Shown: one piece after another, positions 1 through 9,650 of the stretch
Layout of the letters: every line of letters begins with the position of its first letter
Position numbering within the stretch: the stretch's first letter is position 1
Program-made: the position numbers and the translations under genes
Assembly: GCF_001189955.1 (NCBI RefSeq)
Contig: NZ_LFLT01000013.1
Coordinates: 1 to 64,000 of the forward strand
Direction: 5' to 3'
DNA: 64,000 nucleotides
Source: Herbaspirillum chlorophenolicum
Lineage (GTDB): Bacteria > Pseudomonadota > Gammaproteobacteria > Burkholderiales > Burkholderiaceae_D
The notes under the pieces: generated by a model
Database searches by the model: none
What the model saw: only the letters and a program-made list of their open reading frames with translations
What the model was told of the DNA's origin: nothing

Positions 1-156
1 GGCGAGATCGGGAACAGGTTCTGAGCGGTCTTGCGTTCTCGGCCGGCAAACAGGCATGCCATAATGCCCGGCAAGGACGGGGGCTGGCCAGCCTTCACCG
101 TTTGTACAACCGAACAACCAAAGTGCCGCACCCAGCCGCTTTGCCGAGGAGACCCG

Positions 157-798
157 ATGACCGCCCACAGCCTCAACCTCACCACACTGGTTCTGTTTTC
201 GCTGGTCGCGATGGCCACCATCGCCACGCCCGGCCCTACCGTCTTGCTGGCGTTGTCCAATGGCGCGCGCCTGGGCGTGCGGCGCGCGTTGCCGGGCATG
301 CTCGGCGCCGTCGCGTCGGACTGCGTTTTGGTGGGATCGGTAGCGGTGGGCCTGGGTGCGCTGCTGGCCGCCTCGGAATTCTGGTTCTCGGTCGTGAAAT
401 GGGTGGGCGTGGCCTACCTCGCCTGGCTCGGCCTGCGCATGCTGCGCTCCGGCGGAATCGATCTCGCCGTGGAGGCGGGCGATCCGCAGGCCAGCCCGCG
501 CAAGGTATTCATGAAATCGTTTCTGGTGGCGGTAACCAACCCTAAAGGCTACCTGTTCTGCTCGGCATTGCTGCCGCAATTCATCGACAGCGCCGCTCCT
601 CAGGCCTTGCAATACCTGGCGCTGGGCACGGTGTTCTGCGCCCTCGATTTCACCATCATGTTCGGCTACGCCGCCATCGGCGCACGCGCCGTCAGCCTGC
701 TGCGCCGGCGCGCACTGCTGTGGATGGACCGCACCTGCGGCGCCATTTTGCTGGCGCTGGCCGGATCGCTGGCGCTCTACCGCCGCAGCGGCAGCTGA
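157..798 (+). CDS. LysE/RhtB-family amino-acid exporter
   Basis: Predicted inner-membrane translocator of 213 residues, the usual length for LysE/RhtB proteins that export amino acids or their analogues. The protein is strongly hydrophobic. It begins with a membrane segment (LVLFSLVAMATIATPGPTV) that contains the family-typical PGP turn, followed by an SNGARLG-like loop and four or five further hydrophobic helices. I chose the ATG at 157 because the family homology starts there; the frame stays open upstream, but that part is Arg/Pro/Cys-rich and unlike a transporter. It converges on the next gene with only 8 bases between stops. The substrate cannot be deduced. Confidence 0.85.
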   Translation: MTAHSLNLTTLVLFSLVAMATIATPGPTVLLALSNGARLGVRRALPGMLGAVASDCVLVGSVAVGLGALLAASEFWFSVVKWVGVAYLAWLGLRMLRSGGIDLAVEAGDPQASPRKVFMKSFLVAVTNPKGYLFCSALLPQFIDSAAPQALQYLALGTVFCALDFTIMFGYAAIGARAVSLLRRRALLWMDRTCGAILLALAGSLALYRRSGS

Positions 799-806
799 AG
801 CAGGCG

Positions 807-1556
807 TCAGCCCCCGAAACTGAAGGCAACCGCGCCGATCCCGTCCAGCATTGCCTCCACCTTCATGCCCGGACGTGCATGCTGCACACCCGTGCATGAA
901 CCGGTGGTGACGATCTGCCCCTTCTTCAGCGGCATGCCGCGCCGTGAGCAATGGCGCGCCAGCCAGGCCAGCATGGCCCATACGTCGCCGGCAGGATTGC
1001 CGCCGGTCATGCGCGCCACTTCTTTTCCATCCAGCGACAGGCTGGCGCTGATCGTGCGTAAATCTGGCCCGGTAGCGGGCATGGGCAACGGTGTGCCCAG
1101 CACCAGCGCACCGTGGCTTTGCAGGTCGGCCATCGCAGCCCAGGGGTTGCCGCAAGGCGCCGGGCCCAGCCGGGTTTCCACCACTTCAATGGCAGGCAGC
1201 ACGGCGTCGAACACGCCCAGCAGCTCCTCGCGGGACGGCAAAGCGTCACCCGGATCGAAATCGCGCCCGACACGCAACGCCAGCTCGGCCTCCAGTCCGC
1301 GTATCCGCCATTGCGGGCCGGACAATTCGACACCCGCCGCCAGCACGCCGGAGGCCGGCAATGGCGAACAGGCCGGCTCCGCGCCTTCGCCCTTGCTGCC
1401 GACTTTCCAGGCGCCCACCGGCCCCAGGCGCAGCAACTGCGCATCCTGCACCGCATAGGCGGTGGCCGCATCCCCGACTGCCAGCCGGCGCCAGTCCAGC
1501 AAGAGGCCGCTGGTGCGGGCATCGAGCAGAAGTTGTGTTGCGGCGTGGGCGTTCAT
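807..1556 (-). CDS. 2-keto-4-pentenoate hydratase-like protein (MhpD/FAH-fold family)
   Basis: 249-residue member of the 2-keto-4-pentenoate hydratase / oxaloacetate decarboxylase family, which hydrates or decarboxylates 2-oxo acids from meta-cleavage of aromatic rings using a divalent metal. Family features visible are GAWKVGSKGEG near the N-terminus, LEAELALRVGRDF (acidic metal-binding region), AVLPAIEVVETRL, and the C-terminal GQIVTTGSCTGV. The start at 1556 (MNAHAATQLL) is preceded by GGAGG-like sequence; the frame remains open further upstream without homology. No other meta-cleavage genes are nearby, so the physiological substrate is unknown. It diverges from the MerR gene. Confidence 0.8.
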   Translation of the reverse strand: MNAHAATQLLLDARTSGLLLDWRRLAVGDAATAYAVQDAQLLRLGPVGAWKVGSKGEGAEPACSPLPASGVLAAGVELSGPQWRIRGLEAELALRVGRDFDPGDALPSREELLGVFDAVLPAIEVVETRLGPAPCGNPWAAMADLQSHGALVLGTPLPMPATGPDLRTISASLSLDGKEVARMTGGNPAGDVWAMLAWLARHCSRRGMPLKKGQIVTTGSCTGVQHARPGMKVEAMLDGIGAVAFSFGG

Positions 1557-1699
1557 TGTTGCTTCCTCCGGATGGCAGGGTAATGGGCGGCAGCGCGCAT
1601 TGTACGCGGACATGCCGCGCCCGGCAGCATGGCAAGACGGCAACAAACCGCGGCCGCCAGCAGGCCGGCGCCAAGTTGCCGATAATGGAAAAACGGCGC

Positions 1700-1730
1700 T
1701 TGACTTAGAGCGCACTCCAACAAATAGACT
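1700..1730 (+). promoter_or_regulatory. MerR-type promoter with 19-bp spacer
   Basis: A TTGACT -35 box (1700-1705) and a TAGACT -10 box (1725-1730) are separated by exactly 19 bp, the elongated spacing typical of promoters activated by MerR-family regulators. The spacer contains the imperfect dyad TTAGAG-CGCA-CTCCAA. The predicted transcription start is about 1737, so the mRNA would begin at or one base before the ATG at 1738. Confidence 0.65.
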
Positions 1731-1737
1731 GCCTCCC

Positions 1738-2201
1738 ATGACAACTTCCATGACCATTGCCCAGGCTGCCGTCGCTACCGGACTTTCGGTGCATACGCTG
1801 CGCTATTACGAACGCATCGGCCTGCTCGATCCGGTCGAGCGGCGCGACAACACGCACCGGCGCTATACGCAGGAAGACCTGGACTGGATCGGCTTCCTGC
1901 TCAAGCTCAAGTCCACCGGCCTGCCGGTACGCGAGATGCTGCGCTATGCCGAACTGCGGCGCCAGGGCAATACATTGGAAAGTGTCGCGGAGCGGAAAGC
2001 GATCCTGCAAGCCCATGCGCTTTCCGTACAACACAGACTGGCCGAACTGCAAAGCAACCTGGCCGTGCTGCACTGGAAGATCGACATGTACGGCGAGATC
2101 GAAAAAGAAGCCACGTCCCAGGCCGGTCATCGCGCAGCCGATCGCAACAATGCAGCCCCCGCCGCGCAGCCTGCCAGCGCCCACCAAGAAAGGACGGCAA
2201 C

Positions 2202-2205
<4 letters not shown>
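1738..2205 (+). CDS. MerR-family transcriptional regulator
   Basis: 155-residue MerR-family DNA-binding protein. The N-terminal winged helix-turn-helix is clear: [20 protein letters not shown] followed by ERIGLL and the [10 protein letters not shown] wing. A dimerisation helix follows, and then a polar Ala/Gln-rich tail. It has no cysteine, so thiol- or metal-thiolate-based sensing as in NmlR, SoxR or MerR itself is not possible here. A second in-frame ATG at 1750 could also serve. The stop overlaps the start of the aldo/keto reductase gene (ATGA), so the two are translationally coupled and the regulator probably controls its own operon through the 19-bp-spacer promoter. Confidence 0.85.
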
Positions 2206-3236
<1,031 letters not shown>

Positions 3237-3272
3237 TCGGGCTGATTGCCTGGCGCTTTGGCGACGGTGAAG

Positions 3273-3302
3273 AAAACAGCCCGGACTGGTCCGGGCTGTT
3301 TT
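3273..3302 (+). terminator. intrinsic terminator, probably bidirectional
   Basis: A perfect 14-bp inverted repeat (AAAACAGCCCGGAC at 3273-3286, its complement at 3289-3302) with a 2-base gap and T-rich/A-rich ends. It lies between the convergent aldo/keto reductase gene and the last gene of the hydantoin operon. Confidence 0.85.
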
Positions 3303-3306
3303 CGTC

Positions 3307-3981
3307 TCAATGCAACGCCCGGTTCCTGTGCTCCAGCCGCGACAGCCAGCGCACCAGCGGCCACAGCAGGATCAGGTAGAGCAAGGCCGCCAGCACGATG
3401 GGGGACGGGTTGTACACCAGCGACTGCGCATCGCGCGCCACCCGCAGCAATTCCGGCAGGGCCACCACGCTGGCGATGGTAGTCAGCTTGATCACCTCGA
3501 TGCAGTTGCCCACCAAATCGGGCAAGGCGTTGCGCGTGGCCTGCGGCACCACCACATACGCCAGCGCCTGCATGCGCGACAGGCCGGTGGAGCGTGCCGC
3601 TTCCATCTGCCCGCGCGGAATGCTCTCGATACCGGCGCGGAACACTTCCGCGAAATAGCTGGAGTTGTTGAACATGAAGCCGATCGCCACCGCCACCAGC
3701 TTGGGCAGATCCCCCCCCAGGAACGGCGCGCCGAAATAGATCAGGATCAGCAGCACCAGCGGCGGGAAGGAGCGGAAGAAATCCACATACACCGCCACCG
3801 CAATGCGCAGCATGCGCGAACCGCTTTGCGTAGCCAGCAAGGCCAGCGCAAGGCCGGAGACAATACCAATCGGGATCACCAGCAGCGACAGCCACACGGT
3901 AGTCCACAGCCCGCCCAGCAGGAAGGGCAGCACCTCACGGTAGACCTGCAGATTGAAGAAATTTTGCAGTAAAGCTTCCAT
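3307..3981 (-). CDS. polar amino-acid ABC transporter permease (HisM/GltK type)
   Basis: 224-residue inner-membrane permease of the His/Glu/Gln/Arg-opine class. It has about five hydrophobic segments, and the EAA cytoplasmic loop that contacts the ATPase reads RGQMEAARSTGLSRMQALAY followed by VVVPQATRNALPDLVGN. It is the distal gene of the hydantoin operon, paired with the permease at 3991-4662 in a heterodimeric arrangement usual for this class. Substrate is presumably the hydantoin, the N-carbamoyl amino acid or the amino acid handled by the neighbouring enzymes, which is an inference from context. Confidence 0.9.
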   Translation of the reverse strand: MEALLQNFFNLQVYREVLPFLLGGLWTTVWLSLLVIPIGIVSGLALALLATQSGSRMLRIAVAVYVDFFRSFPPLVLLILIYFGAPFLGGDLPKLVAVAIGFMFNNSSYFAEVFRAGIESIPRGQMEAARSTGLSRMQALAYVVVPQATRNALPDLVGNCIEVIKLTTIASVVALPELLRVARDAQSLVYNPSPIVLAALLYLILLWPLVRWLSRLEHRNRALH

Positions 3982-3990
3982 CGCCGTTCC

Positions 3991-4662
3991 TTAACGTTTC
4001 CAGCGCCAGCGCGTTTCCAGCCAGCGCGCGAACAAGACCACGGGAATGAAAATCACCAGATAAGCGGCCGCACCCAGCATCAGCGGTGTCGGGTTGCCGG
4101 CGTTGCTGCTGGCGGCCTGCGCGGTATTGAGAATTTCGGAAAGTGCCACCACCGAACCCAGCGCGGTGTTCTTGGTGATCGAGATGACGCGGTTGGTCAG
4201 CGGCGGCACCGCCATGCGCAGCGCCTGCGGCAGCACCACCCAGGCCATCGCCTGTATCCACGACAGGCCGGTCGAGCGCGCGGCTTCGCTTTGGCCGCGC
4301 GGCAGCGCCAGGATGCCGGCCCAGATGCTCTCTTCCGCATAGGCCGCCAGCACCAGCGTCAGCGCCAGCCAGGTGGCGGTGAAGGATGACATCGCCAGGT
4401 CGATATAGGGAAAGGCGAAGAACAGCACGATGATGACAATCAGCGGCGGCAGCGAACGCATGATGTCGGCGAAGGCCACCACTGCCAGCGTCGCTGCGCG
4501 CTGCCCGGTGGCGCGCAGCACCGCCAGCAGCAGGCCGAGCAACAGGCCGGCGGCGATCACCGCCAGGCTCAGCAGCACGGTCACGCCCATGCCGCGCAGG
4601 ATGTCCTGCCAGTAGCGGCCGGCGATCTCGGCGTTGAAGAAGGTGAAGACGAACTGCTCCAT
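3991..4662 (-). CDS. polar amino-acid ABC transporter permease
   Basis: 223-residue membrane permease of the HisMQ family, partner of the downstream permease, with which it shares the EAA-loop pattern (RGQSEAARSTGLSWIQAMAW, then VVLPQALRMAVPPLTN). Hydrophobic helices are visible from residue 20 onward. It starts 12 bases after the stop of the ATPase gene and lies 9 bases before the next permease, consistent with one transcript. Confidence 0.9.
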   Translation of the reverse strand: MEQFVFTFFNAEIAGRYWQDILRGMGVTVLLSLAVIAAGLLLGLLLAVLRATGQRAATLAVVAFADIMRSLPPLIVIIVLFFAFPYIDLAMSSFTATWLALTLVLAAYAEESIWAGILALPRGQSEAARSTGLSWIQAMAWVVLPQALRMAVPPLTNRVISITKNTALGSVVALSEILNTAQAASSNAGNPTPLMLGAAAYLVIFIPVVLFARWLETRWRWKR

Positions 4663-4674
4663 GCGCCCCGCCTT

Positions 4675-5421
4675 TCAGTGCCGTGCGGCGTAGCGCGAGA
4701 CGAAGGCCTTGGTGCGGGCCTGCTGCGGGTCGCCGAAGACCTGCTCCGGCGGCCCCTCCTCGACGATCACGCCGCCGTCCATGAACACCACGCGGTCGGC
4801 CGCGGCGCGCGCAAAGGCCATCTCGTGCGTGACTACCAGCATGGTCATGCCCGACTCGCGCAGCTCGCGCATCACCTGCAGCACGCTGCCCACCAGTTCC
4901 GGATCGAGCGCGCTGGTGGGCTCGTCGAACAGCATCACCTTGGGCTCCAGCGCGATGCCGCGGGCAATGCCCACGCGCTGCTGCTGGCCGCCGGAGAGCT
5001 GGCTCGGATAGCTGCCGGCTTTCTCCAGCAGGCCGACTTGCTCCAGCGCGCGGCGGGCGCGCTTTTCCGCTTCCGCATGCGAATGGCCCTGCACCTTTTT
5101 CAGCGCCAGCATGACGTTGCCCAGCGCCGTCATGTGCGGATAGAGGTTGAACTGCTGGAACACCATGCCGATCTTCTGACGCACCTCGTTGAGGTTGGTG
5201 CGCGCATGCATGATGTCGATGCCATCCACCACGATCTGCCCGGCGCTGGGTTCTTCCAGCCGGTTGCAGCAGCGCAGCATGGTGCTCTTGCCCGAGCCCG
5301 AGGGGCCGATCACGCAGACCAGCTGGCCGGCGCGCACGCGCAGGTCGATGCCGCGCAGCACCGTGTTGTCTTCATAGGATTTATGCAGGCCGACGATTTC
5401 CAGAATGGGAGCAGAACTCAT
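4675..5421 (-). CDS. polar amino-acid ABC transporter ATP-binding protein (GlnQ type)
   Basis: 248-residue ATPase energising the importer encoded around it. All nucleotide-binding motifs are present: Walker [10 protein letters not shown] (39-47), Q-loop in [16 protein letters not shown], signature LSGGQQQR (142-149), Walker [13 protein letters not shown] (162-173) and the H-loop VVTHEM. Length and sequence fit GlnQ/HisP/GltL. The ATG at 5421 starts the conserved region; an upstream extension of the frame lacks homology. Confidence 0.93.
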   Translation of the reverse strand: MSSAPILEIVGLHKSYEDNTVLRGIDLRVRAGQLVCVIGPSGSGKSTMLRCCNRLEEPSAGQIVVDGIDIMHARTNLNEVRQKIGMVFQQFNLYPHMTALGNVMLALKKVQGHSHAEAEKRARRALEQVGLLEKAGSYPSQLSGGQQQRVGIARGIALEPKVMLFDEPTSALDPELVGSVLQVMRELRESGMTMLVVTHEMAFARAAADRVVFMDGGVIVEEGPPEQVFGDPQQARTKAFVSRYAARH

Positions 5422-5512
5422 GGAGGCAAACGCTATAGTCAAAGTCCGTGGGAAAAATTCCGGTCCGGCGGCGGCCGCAGCCACCGTCCGATGCAGCCGA
5501 ACCAGGCTGGCT

Positions 5513-6385
5513 TCAGCTGCACTTCGGCGTAACCGGGGTGGCGTCGTAACCATCCAGTCCCGGCACGCCCTGCCCCACGCCGGCCTTGACCACGGTAGCG
5601 TCCGGCGCCGGGGTATAGCCGAACCATTTCTGCGCGATCTTGCCCAGCGTGCCGTCCTGCTTCATGCACTTCAAGGCGTTGCCGGCGGCATCGCGGCCGG
5701 CCTTGTCGTCCAGGCGGAAGGCCAAGGCCCACACCAGGCCAGTCTTGACGGTATAGGTGGTCTGCACCGCCGGATTTTGCTTGGCAGCCCAGGCGGCCAC
5801 CGTGCTGCCGGCCAGGTTGGCGTCGGCGCGGCCGGACTGCACCGCCTGCACGGCGTCGGCGTTGTTGCCGTAGACGTCGTACTTGAAGCCGTACTTGGCC
5901 GCGTTGTCATGCGCCCACATCTCGTAGGCCGAGCCCTTGTTGACCGAGATGGTCTTGCCCTTCAGTTCTTCCAGCCCCTTGATCGCGGTGCCGCCCTTCT
6001 TGATGACGAAGGTGTAGTCGGTGTCGAGGTAGCCTTCGGTGAACAGCATGGCCTTGGCGCGTTCCGGCGTGGCCGTCACCGGCGCCAGCACGAAGTCGTA
6101 CTTCTTGGCGTTCAGCCCCGGCACCAGGCCCGAGAACTCGGTGCCTTCGATCTCGATCTTGCGGCCCAAACGGCGCGCCAGCTCTTCGCCCAGGTCGATG
6201 TTGAAACCTTGCAGGCCGCCGCCCAGCTTGACCATGGCGTGCGGCGCGAAGGTGGCATCCACGCCGGTGCGCAACGGCCCGGTCTGGGCACAGGCGCCGG
6301 TGGCTACCAGCGACATGACGGCCGCGGCCGCCAGCAGGGAACAGTTCAGGGACAACTTGGACGGCAGCAGCTGGAACGGGAACAT
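5513..6385 (-). CDS. amino-acid ABC transporter periplasmic binding protein
   Basis: 290-residue solute-binding protein of the bacterial extracellular family 3. An N-terminal signal peptide is visible: a hydrophobic stretch [18 protein letters not shown] with likely cleavage at ACA-QT. The mature domain has the family sequence [15 protein letters not shown] and the hinge-region [16 protein letters not shown]. It is preceded by a good GAGGAG ribosome site. It sits between the carbamoylase and the ATPase genes, so the transporter probably imports the substrate or an intermediate of the hydantoin pathway. Confidence 0.9.
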   Translation of the reverse strand: MFPFQLLPSKLSLNCSLLAAAAVMSLVATGACAQTGPLRTGVDATFAPHAMVKLGGGLQGFNIDLGEELARRLGRKIEIEGTEFSGLVPGLNAKKYDFVLAPVTATPERAKAMLFTEGYLDTDYTFVIKKGGTAIKGLEELKGKTISVNKGSAYEMWAHDNAAKYGFKYDVYGNNADAVQAVQSGRADANLAGSTVAAWAAKQNPAVQTTYTVKTGLVWALAFRLDDKAGRDAAGNALKCMKQDGTLGKIAQKWFGYTPAPDATVVKAGVGQGVPGLDGYDATPVTPKCS

Positions 6386-6412
6386 CGCATCACTCCTCGG
6401 TGGTGTAAGGAC

Positions 6413-7393
6413 TCAGGTGGAAAGTTCGGATGGCGCCAAGGGTTCGCCGGCGCCGGTGCGCTCGACGATCAGGCGGTAATGCTCGGGACGGCGGTGCTTG
6501 GCGAAATTGAAGACGTGCTGCAGGAAGGTCTCGCCCAGCCCCAGGTCGCAGTTGGCGAAGATCACTTCGTCCTCTTCGCCCTGGGCTTGCGCCACGATCT
6601 CGCCGGTGGGCGCGACGATGGCGGAACCGCCGATCATGTGGAAACCGTCCTCCGAACCGCACTTGGCGGCGGCGGCCACCCACAGGCCGTTCTGGTAGGC
6701 GTTGGCCTGCAGCGACAGCAGGTGGTGGAACATGCGCAGGTGCGGCGGCTCGCTCCAGTGGATGTTCCAGGATGGCGTGTTGTAGCCGAGCGTCACGATG
6801 CGCGCGCTCTGCAGGCTCATCACGCGGTAGGTCTCGGGCCAGCGGCGGTCATTGCACAGGCATTGGCCGATACGGGTGCCCAGCATGTCGGTGACGCCGA
6901 AACCGCCGTTGCCGACCTCGAAGTACTTCTTCTCCAGGTGTTGGAATGGCGCATCGGGCTTGTGGTCGCTGTGGCCCGGCAGGTGGATCTTGCGGTAGCG
7001 CGCCACGATCCTGGCGCTCTCGTCGACCAGCACCGAGGTGTTGTAGCGGTGGCCGTCCGGCGTCAGTTCGGCATACCCAAGATAAAAACCTATCTTCAAC
7101 TGCGCCGCCAGCTCGAACAACGGGCGCGTCGCCGGCCCCGGCATCTCGGCCTCGAAGAAGCGCGCATTCACTTCGGCCTCGTCTTCCATCCAATAGCGCG
7201 GGAAGAAGGTGGTCAGCGCCAGTTCCGGGAACACCACCATCCTGGCGCCGCGCGAGGCGGCCTCGCGCAGCATGTCGGTCAGGCGCGCCACCACGGCGGT
7301 GCGGTCGTCGGCCAGGTGTACCGGGCCCATCTGCGCCACGGCCAGGCCGAAGCGTTTGTCCTTGCTTGCGTTCATGTTCAGTTCGACTCCCAT
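6413..7393 (-). CDS. N-carbamoyl-D-amino-acid hydrolase (nitrilase superfamily)
   Basis: 326-residue cytoplasmic carbon-nitrogen hydrolase that converts an N-carbamoyl-D-amino acid to the D-amino acid, CO2 and ammonia. The nitrilase catalytic triad is present: Glu57 (FPELAL), Lys135 (YRKIHLPG) and Cys180 in CLCNDRRWPETYR. The CNDRRWPE signature and length match Agrobacterium-type D-carbamoylases rather than general nitrilases or beta-ureidopropionases. The start at 7393 has a strong AAAGGAAAAG ribosome site and overlaps the end of the hydantoinase gene by 16 bases; a second ATG at 7375 is possible. The stereochemical assignment is by motif only. Confidence 0.85.
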   Translation of the reverse strand: MGVELNMNASKDKRFGLAVAQMGPVHLADDRTAVVARLTDMLREAASRGARMVVFPELALTTFFPRYWMEDEAEVNARFFEAEMPGPATRPLFELAAQLKIGFYLGYAELTPDGHRYNTSVLVDESARIVARYRKIHLPGHSDHKPDAPFQHLEKKYFEVGNGGFGVTDMLGTRIGQCLCNDRRWPETYRVMSLQSARIVTLGYNTPSWNIHWSEPPHLRMFHHLLSLQANAYQNGLWVAAAAKCGSEDGFHMIGGSAIVAPTGEIVAQAQGEEDEVIFANCDLGLGETFLQHVFNFAKHRRPEHYRLIVERTGAGEPLAPSELST

Positions 7394-8850
7394 GCTTTTC
7401 CTTTCAGGCCGAGCAAACCCGGCAAATGGCTACGCGCCGGCTTGCGCGCGATGTTGGCCGGCTCCGGGCACTGGCGCTTGATGTAGCGGCCGGAACCGCG
7501 CTGCACCTGCAGCTGCGCGTCGCGCACCACCACGCGGCCGCGCGAGAGCACGGTCTCCGGCCAGCCGGTGATGCGGCGGCCTTCATATGGCGTGTAACCG
7601 ACGTTGTCGTGCAGCAGGCCGGTAGTGATGGTGGTCTCGCGCTGCGGGTTCCAGATCGCGATATCGGCATCCAGCCCTTCGGCGATGTTGCCCTTGCAGT
7701 GCGACAGGCCGTACATGTGCGCATGGTTGGTGGCGGCGAGTTGCACGAATTCATTGATGCTGATGCGCCCGCCCAGCACGCCTTCCGAGAACAGCAGCGG
7801 CAGGCGCAATTCGATGCCGGGCACGCCGTTGGCCATTTCCTTGAAGGTGGTGTCCTCGCCGCGCGGCAGCTTGCCGCTCTCGTCGAAGCGGTAAGGCGCG
7901 TGGTCGGAGGAATACATGCCCAGCGTGCCGTCCTTGAGGCCGGCCCACACTGCCTCCTGCGCGTTGGCGTCGCGCGGCGGCGGGCTGCAACAGAACTTGG
8001 CGCCTTCCACGCCGGGCAGGTCGATGTCCTCGGCAGTCAGGAACAGGTATTGCGGGCAGCTCTCGGCGTAGATCTGCGCCCCCAGCAGCTTGGCGGCGCG
8101 GATGGTCTGCACCGTCTCGGCGCCGGCCACGTGCACGATCAGCACCGGCACACCGATCAGGCGCGACAGCGCGATGGCGCGGTTGCTGGCCTCGGCTTCA
8201 GCCAGCGGATCGTGCGCCACCGCGTGGAACCTGGGCGCGGTGTGGCCTTGATCCAGCAGGCGCGAGGCGAGCCAGCGGATCATGTCGTGGTTCTCGGCAT
8301 GGATCATCACCAGCGCCCCTTCCCTGCCGGCCAGCGCCATCACGTCCAGCAACTGGTAGTCGTCCAGCTTGAGCGCGTTGTAGGTCATGTAGACCTTGAG
8401 CGAAGTGATGCCATCGCGGATCGCCTGCGGCAGGTCGTGCTGCAGCGCCTGCTCGTCGGGGTCGGCCAGGATCAGGTGGAAGCCGTAGTCGATCACCGCC
8501 TTCTCCTTCGCCCGCTGCGCGTAGTCGGCGATCACCTCGGGGATGCGGTTGCCGCGATGCTGGGCAGCGAAAGGGATGATGGTGGTGGTGCCGCCGAAGG
8601 CAGCCGAGACCGTGCCCGAATAAAAGTCATCGGCACACATCATCCCCATGCCCGACAACTGCTCGATATGGCAATGGCTGTCGATGCCGCCCGGCAGCAC
8701 CCAGCGGCCGCCGGCATCGATGTCCTCGTGGCCGGGCGGCAAGCCCGGCGCGATCTTGGCGATCACGCCGTCCTTCACGCCGATGTCGGCCATGAAGGTT
8801 TCCTTGTCGGTGGAGATGCGGCCGTTGCGGATAGTGAGGTCGAAGTCCAT
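7378..8850 (-). CDS. D-hydantoinase / dihydropyrimidinase
   Basis: 490-residue metal-dependent cyclic amidohydrolase that opens hydantoins or dihydropyrimidines to N-carbamoyl amino acids. The binuclear metal site is recognisable: His59 and His61 (IDSHCHIEQL), the Lys152 normally carboxylated (SLKVYMTYN), His184 (MIHAENHDM), His240 (IVHVAGAE) and the Asp of SSDHAPYRF. The HCHIEQ form differs from the commoner HTH of dihydropyrimidinases and may mark a substrate subgroup. It overlaps the carbamoylase gene and lies 8 bases after the SDR gene. The start at 8850 begins the conserved N-terminal beta domain. Confidence 0.9.
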   Translation of the reverse strand: MDFDLTIRNGRISTDKETFMADIGVKDGVIAKIAPGLPPGHEDIDAGGRWVLPGGIDSHCHIEQLSGMGMMCADDFYSGTVSAAFGGTTTIIPFAAQHRGNRIPEVIADYAQRAKEKAVIDYGFHLILADPDEQALQHDLPQAIRDGITSLKVYMTYNALKLDDYQLLDVMALAGREGALVMIHAENHDMIRWLASRLLDQGHTAPRFHAVAHDPLAEAEASNRAIALSRLIGVPVLIVHVAGAETVQTIRAAKLLGAQIYAESCPQYLFLTAEDIDLPGVEGAKFCCSPPPRDANAQEAVWAGLKDGTLGMYSSDHAPYRFDESGKLPRGEDTTFKEMANGVPGIELRLPLLFSEGVLGGRISINEFVQLAATNHAHMYGLSHCKGNIAEGLDADIAIWNPQRETTITTGLLHDNVGYTPYEGRRITGWPETVLSRGRVVVRDAQLQVQRGSGRYIKRQCPEPANIARKPARSHLPGLLGLKGKAWESN

Positions 8851-8858
8851 GGCTGTTC

Positions 8859-9638
8859 CTAGAAGGTGCCGGGATAGGCGCCGCCGTCCATCAGCAGGTT
8901 CTGGCCGGTGACGAAGCCTGCCTGCGCGCTGCACAGCCAGGCGCAGGCGTCGCCGAACTCGGCCGGCGTGCCGAAGCGCCCGGCCGGGTTGGCGGCGCGG
9001 CGCGCGGCCAGGATCTGGTCGGCGGTCTTGCCGGTGCTACGGGCTGCAGCAGCGGCAGTGGCGAACAGGCGATCGGTCTCGAACGGGCCCGGCAGCAGGT
9101 TGTTGATGGTGACGTTGCGCGCCACGGTGCTGCGCGCCAGCCCGGCCACGAACCCGGTCAGCCCCGAGCGCGCGCCGTTGGACAGGCCGAGGATGTCGAT
9201 CGGAGCCTTCACCGCGCCCGAGGTAATGTTGACGACGCGGCCGAAACCGCGCGCCATCATGCCGTCCACGGTGGCCTTGATCAGTTCGATCGGGGTGAGC
9301 ATGTTGGCGTCCACCGCAGCGATCCAGTCATCGCGCGACCACTCGCGAAAGTCGCCCGGCTTGGGGCCGCCGGCGTTGGTGACCAGGATGTCCGGGCTGG
9401 GACAGGCGGCCAGCGCCAATGCACGCCCTTGCGGCGTAGTGATGTCGCCGACCACGGTGATGACGGTAGCGCCGGTGGCTTCCCGGATCTGTTGCGCGGC
9501 GGCTTCCAGTGCGTCCTTGCCGCGCGCGGTCATGGTCACGGCCACGCCTTCGCGCGCCAGCGAGGCTGCGCAAGCCAGTCCCAAGCCCTTGCTGGAAGCG
9601 CACACCAGCGCGCTGCGTCCTGCGATGCCAAGATCCAT
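8859..9638 (-). CDS. SDR-like oxidoreductase with altered catalytic residues
   Basis: 259-residue Rossmann-fold protein related to 3-oxoacyl-ACP reductases. The cofactor loop is ASSKGLGLA (14-22), with TNAGGPKPG (88-96) in the NNAG position and NITSGAV providing Ser140. At the place where classical SDRs have Tyr-x3-Lys, 13 and 17 residues after the Ser, this protein has Ser153 and Arg157 (LGLSNGARSG). It belongs to the divergent SDR subgroup that lacks the normal catalytic tetrad, so its chemistry is uncertain. A GGAGG ribosome site precedes the ATG. It lies 12 bases after the DapA-like gene in the operon. Confidence 0.82.
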   Translation of the reverse strand: MDLGIAGRSALVCASSKGLGLACAASLAREGVAVTMTARGKDALEAAAQQIREATGATVITVVGDITTPQGRALALAACPSPDILVTNAGGPKPGDFREWSRDDWIAAVDANMLTPIELIKATVDGMMARGFGRVVNITSGAVKAPIDILGLSNGARSGLTGFVAGLARSTVARNVTINNLLPGPFETDRLFATAAAAARSTGKTADQILAARRAANPAGRFGTPAEFGDACAWLCSAQAGFVTGQNLLMDGGAYPGTF

Positions 9639-9650
9639 GCCGGCCTCCGC

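Noticed and set aside
5405-7486. A plus-strand open frame of almost 700 codons opposite the ABC transporter and carbamoylase genes
   Set aside because: It is His/Arg/Gln-rich, has no domain or signal, and lies wholly antisense to three well-supported genes. Long antisense frames are expected in GC-rich DNA with strong codon bias.
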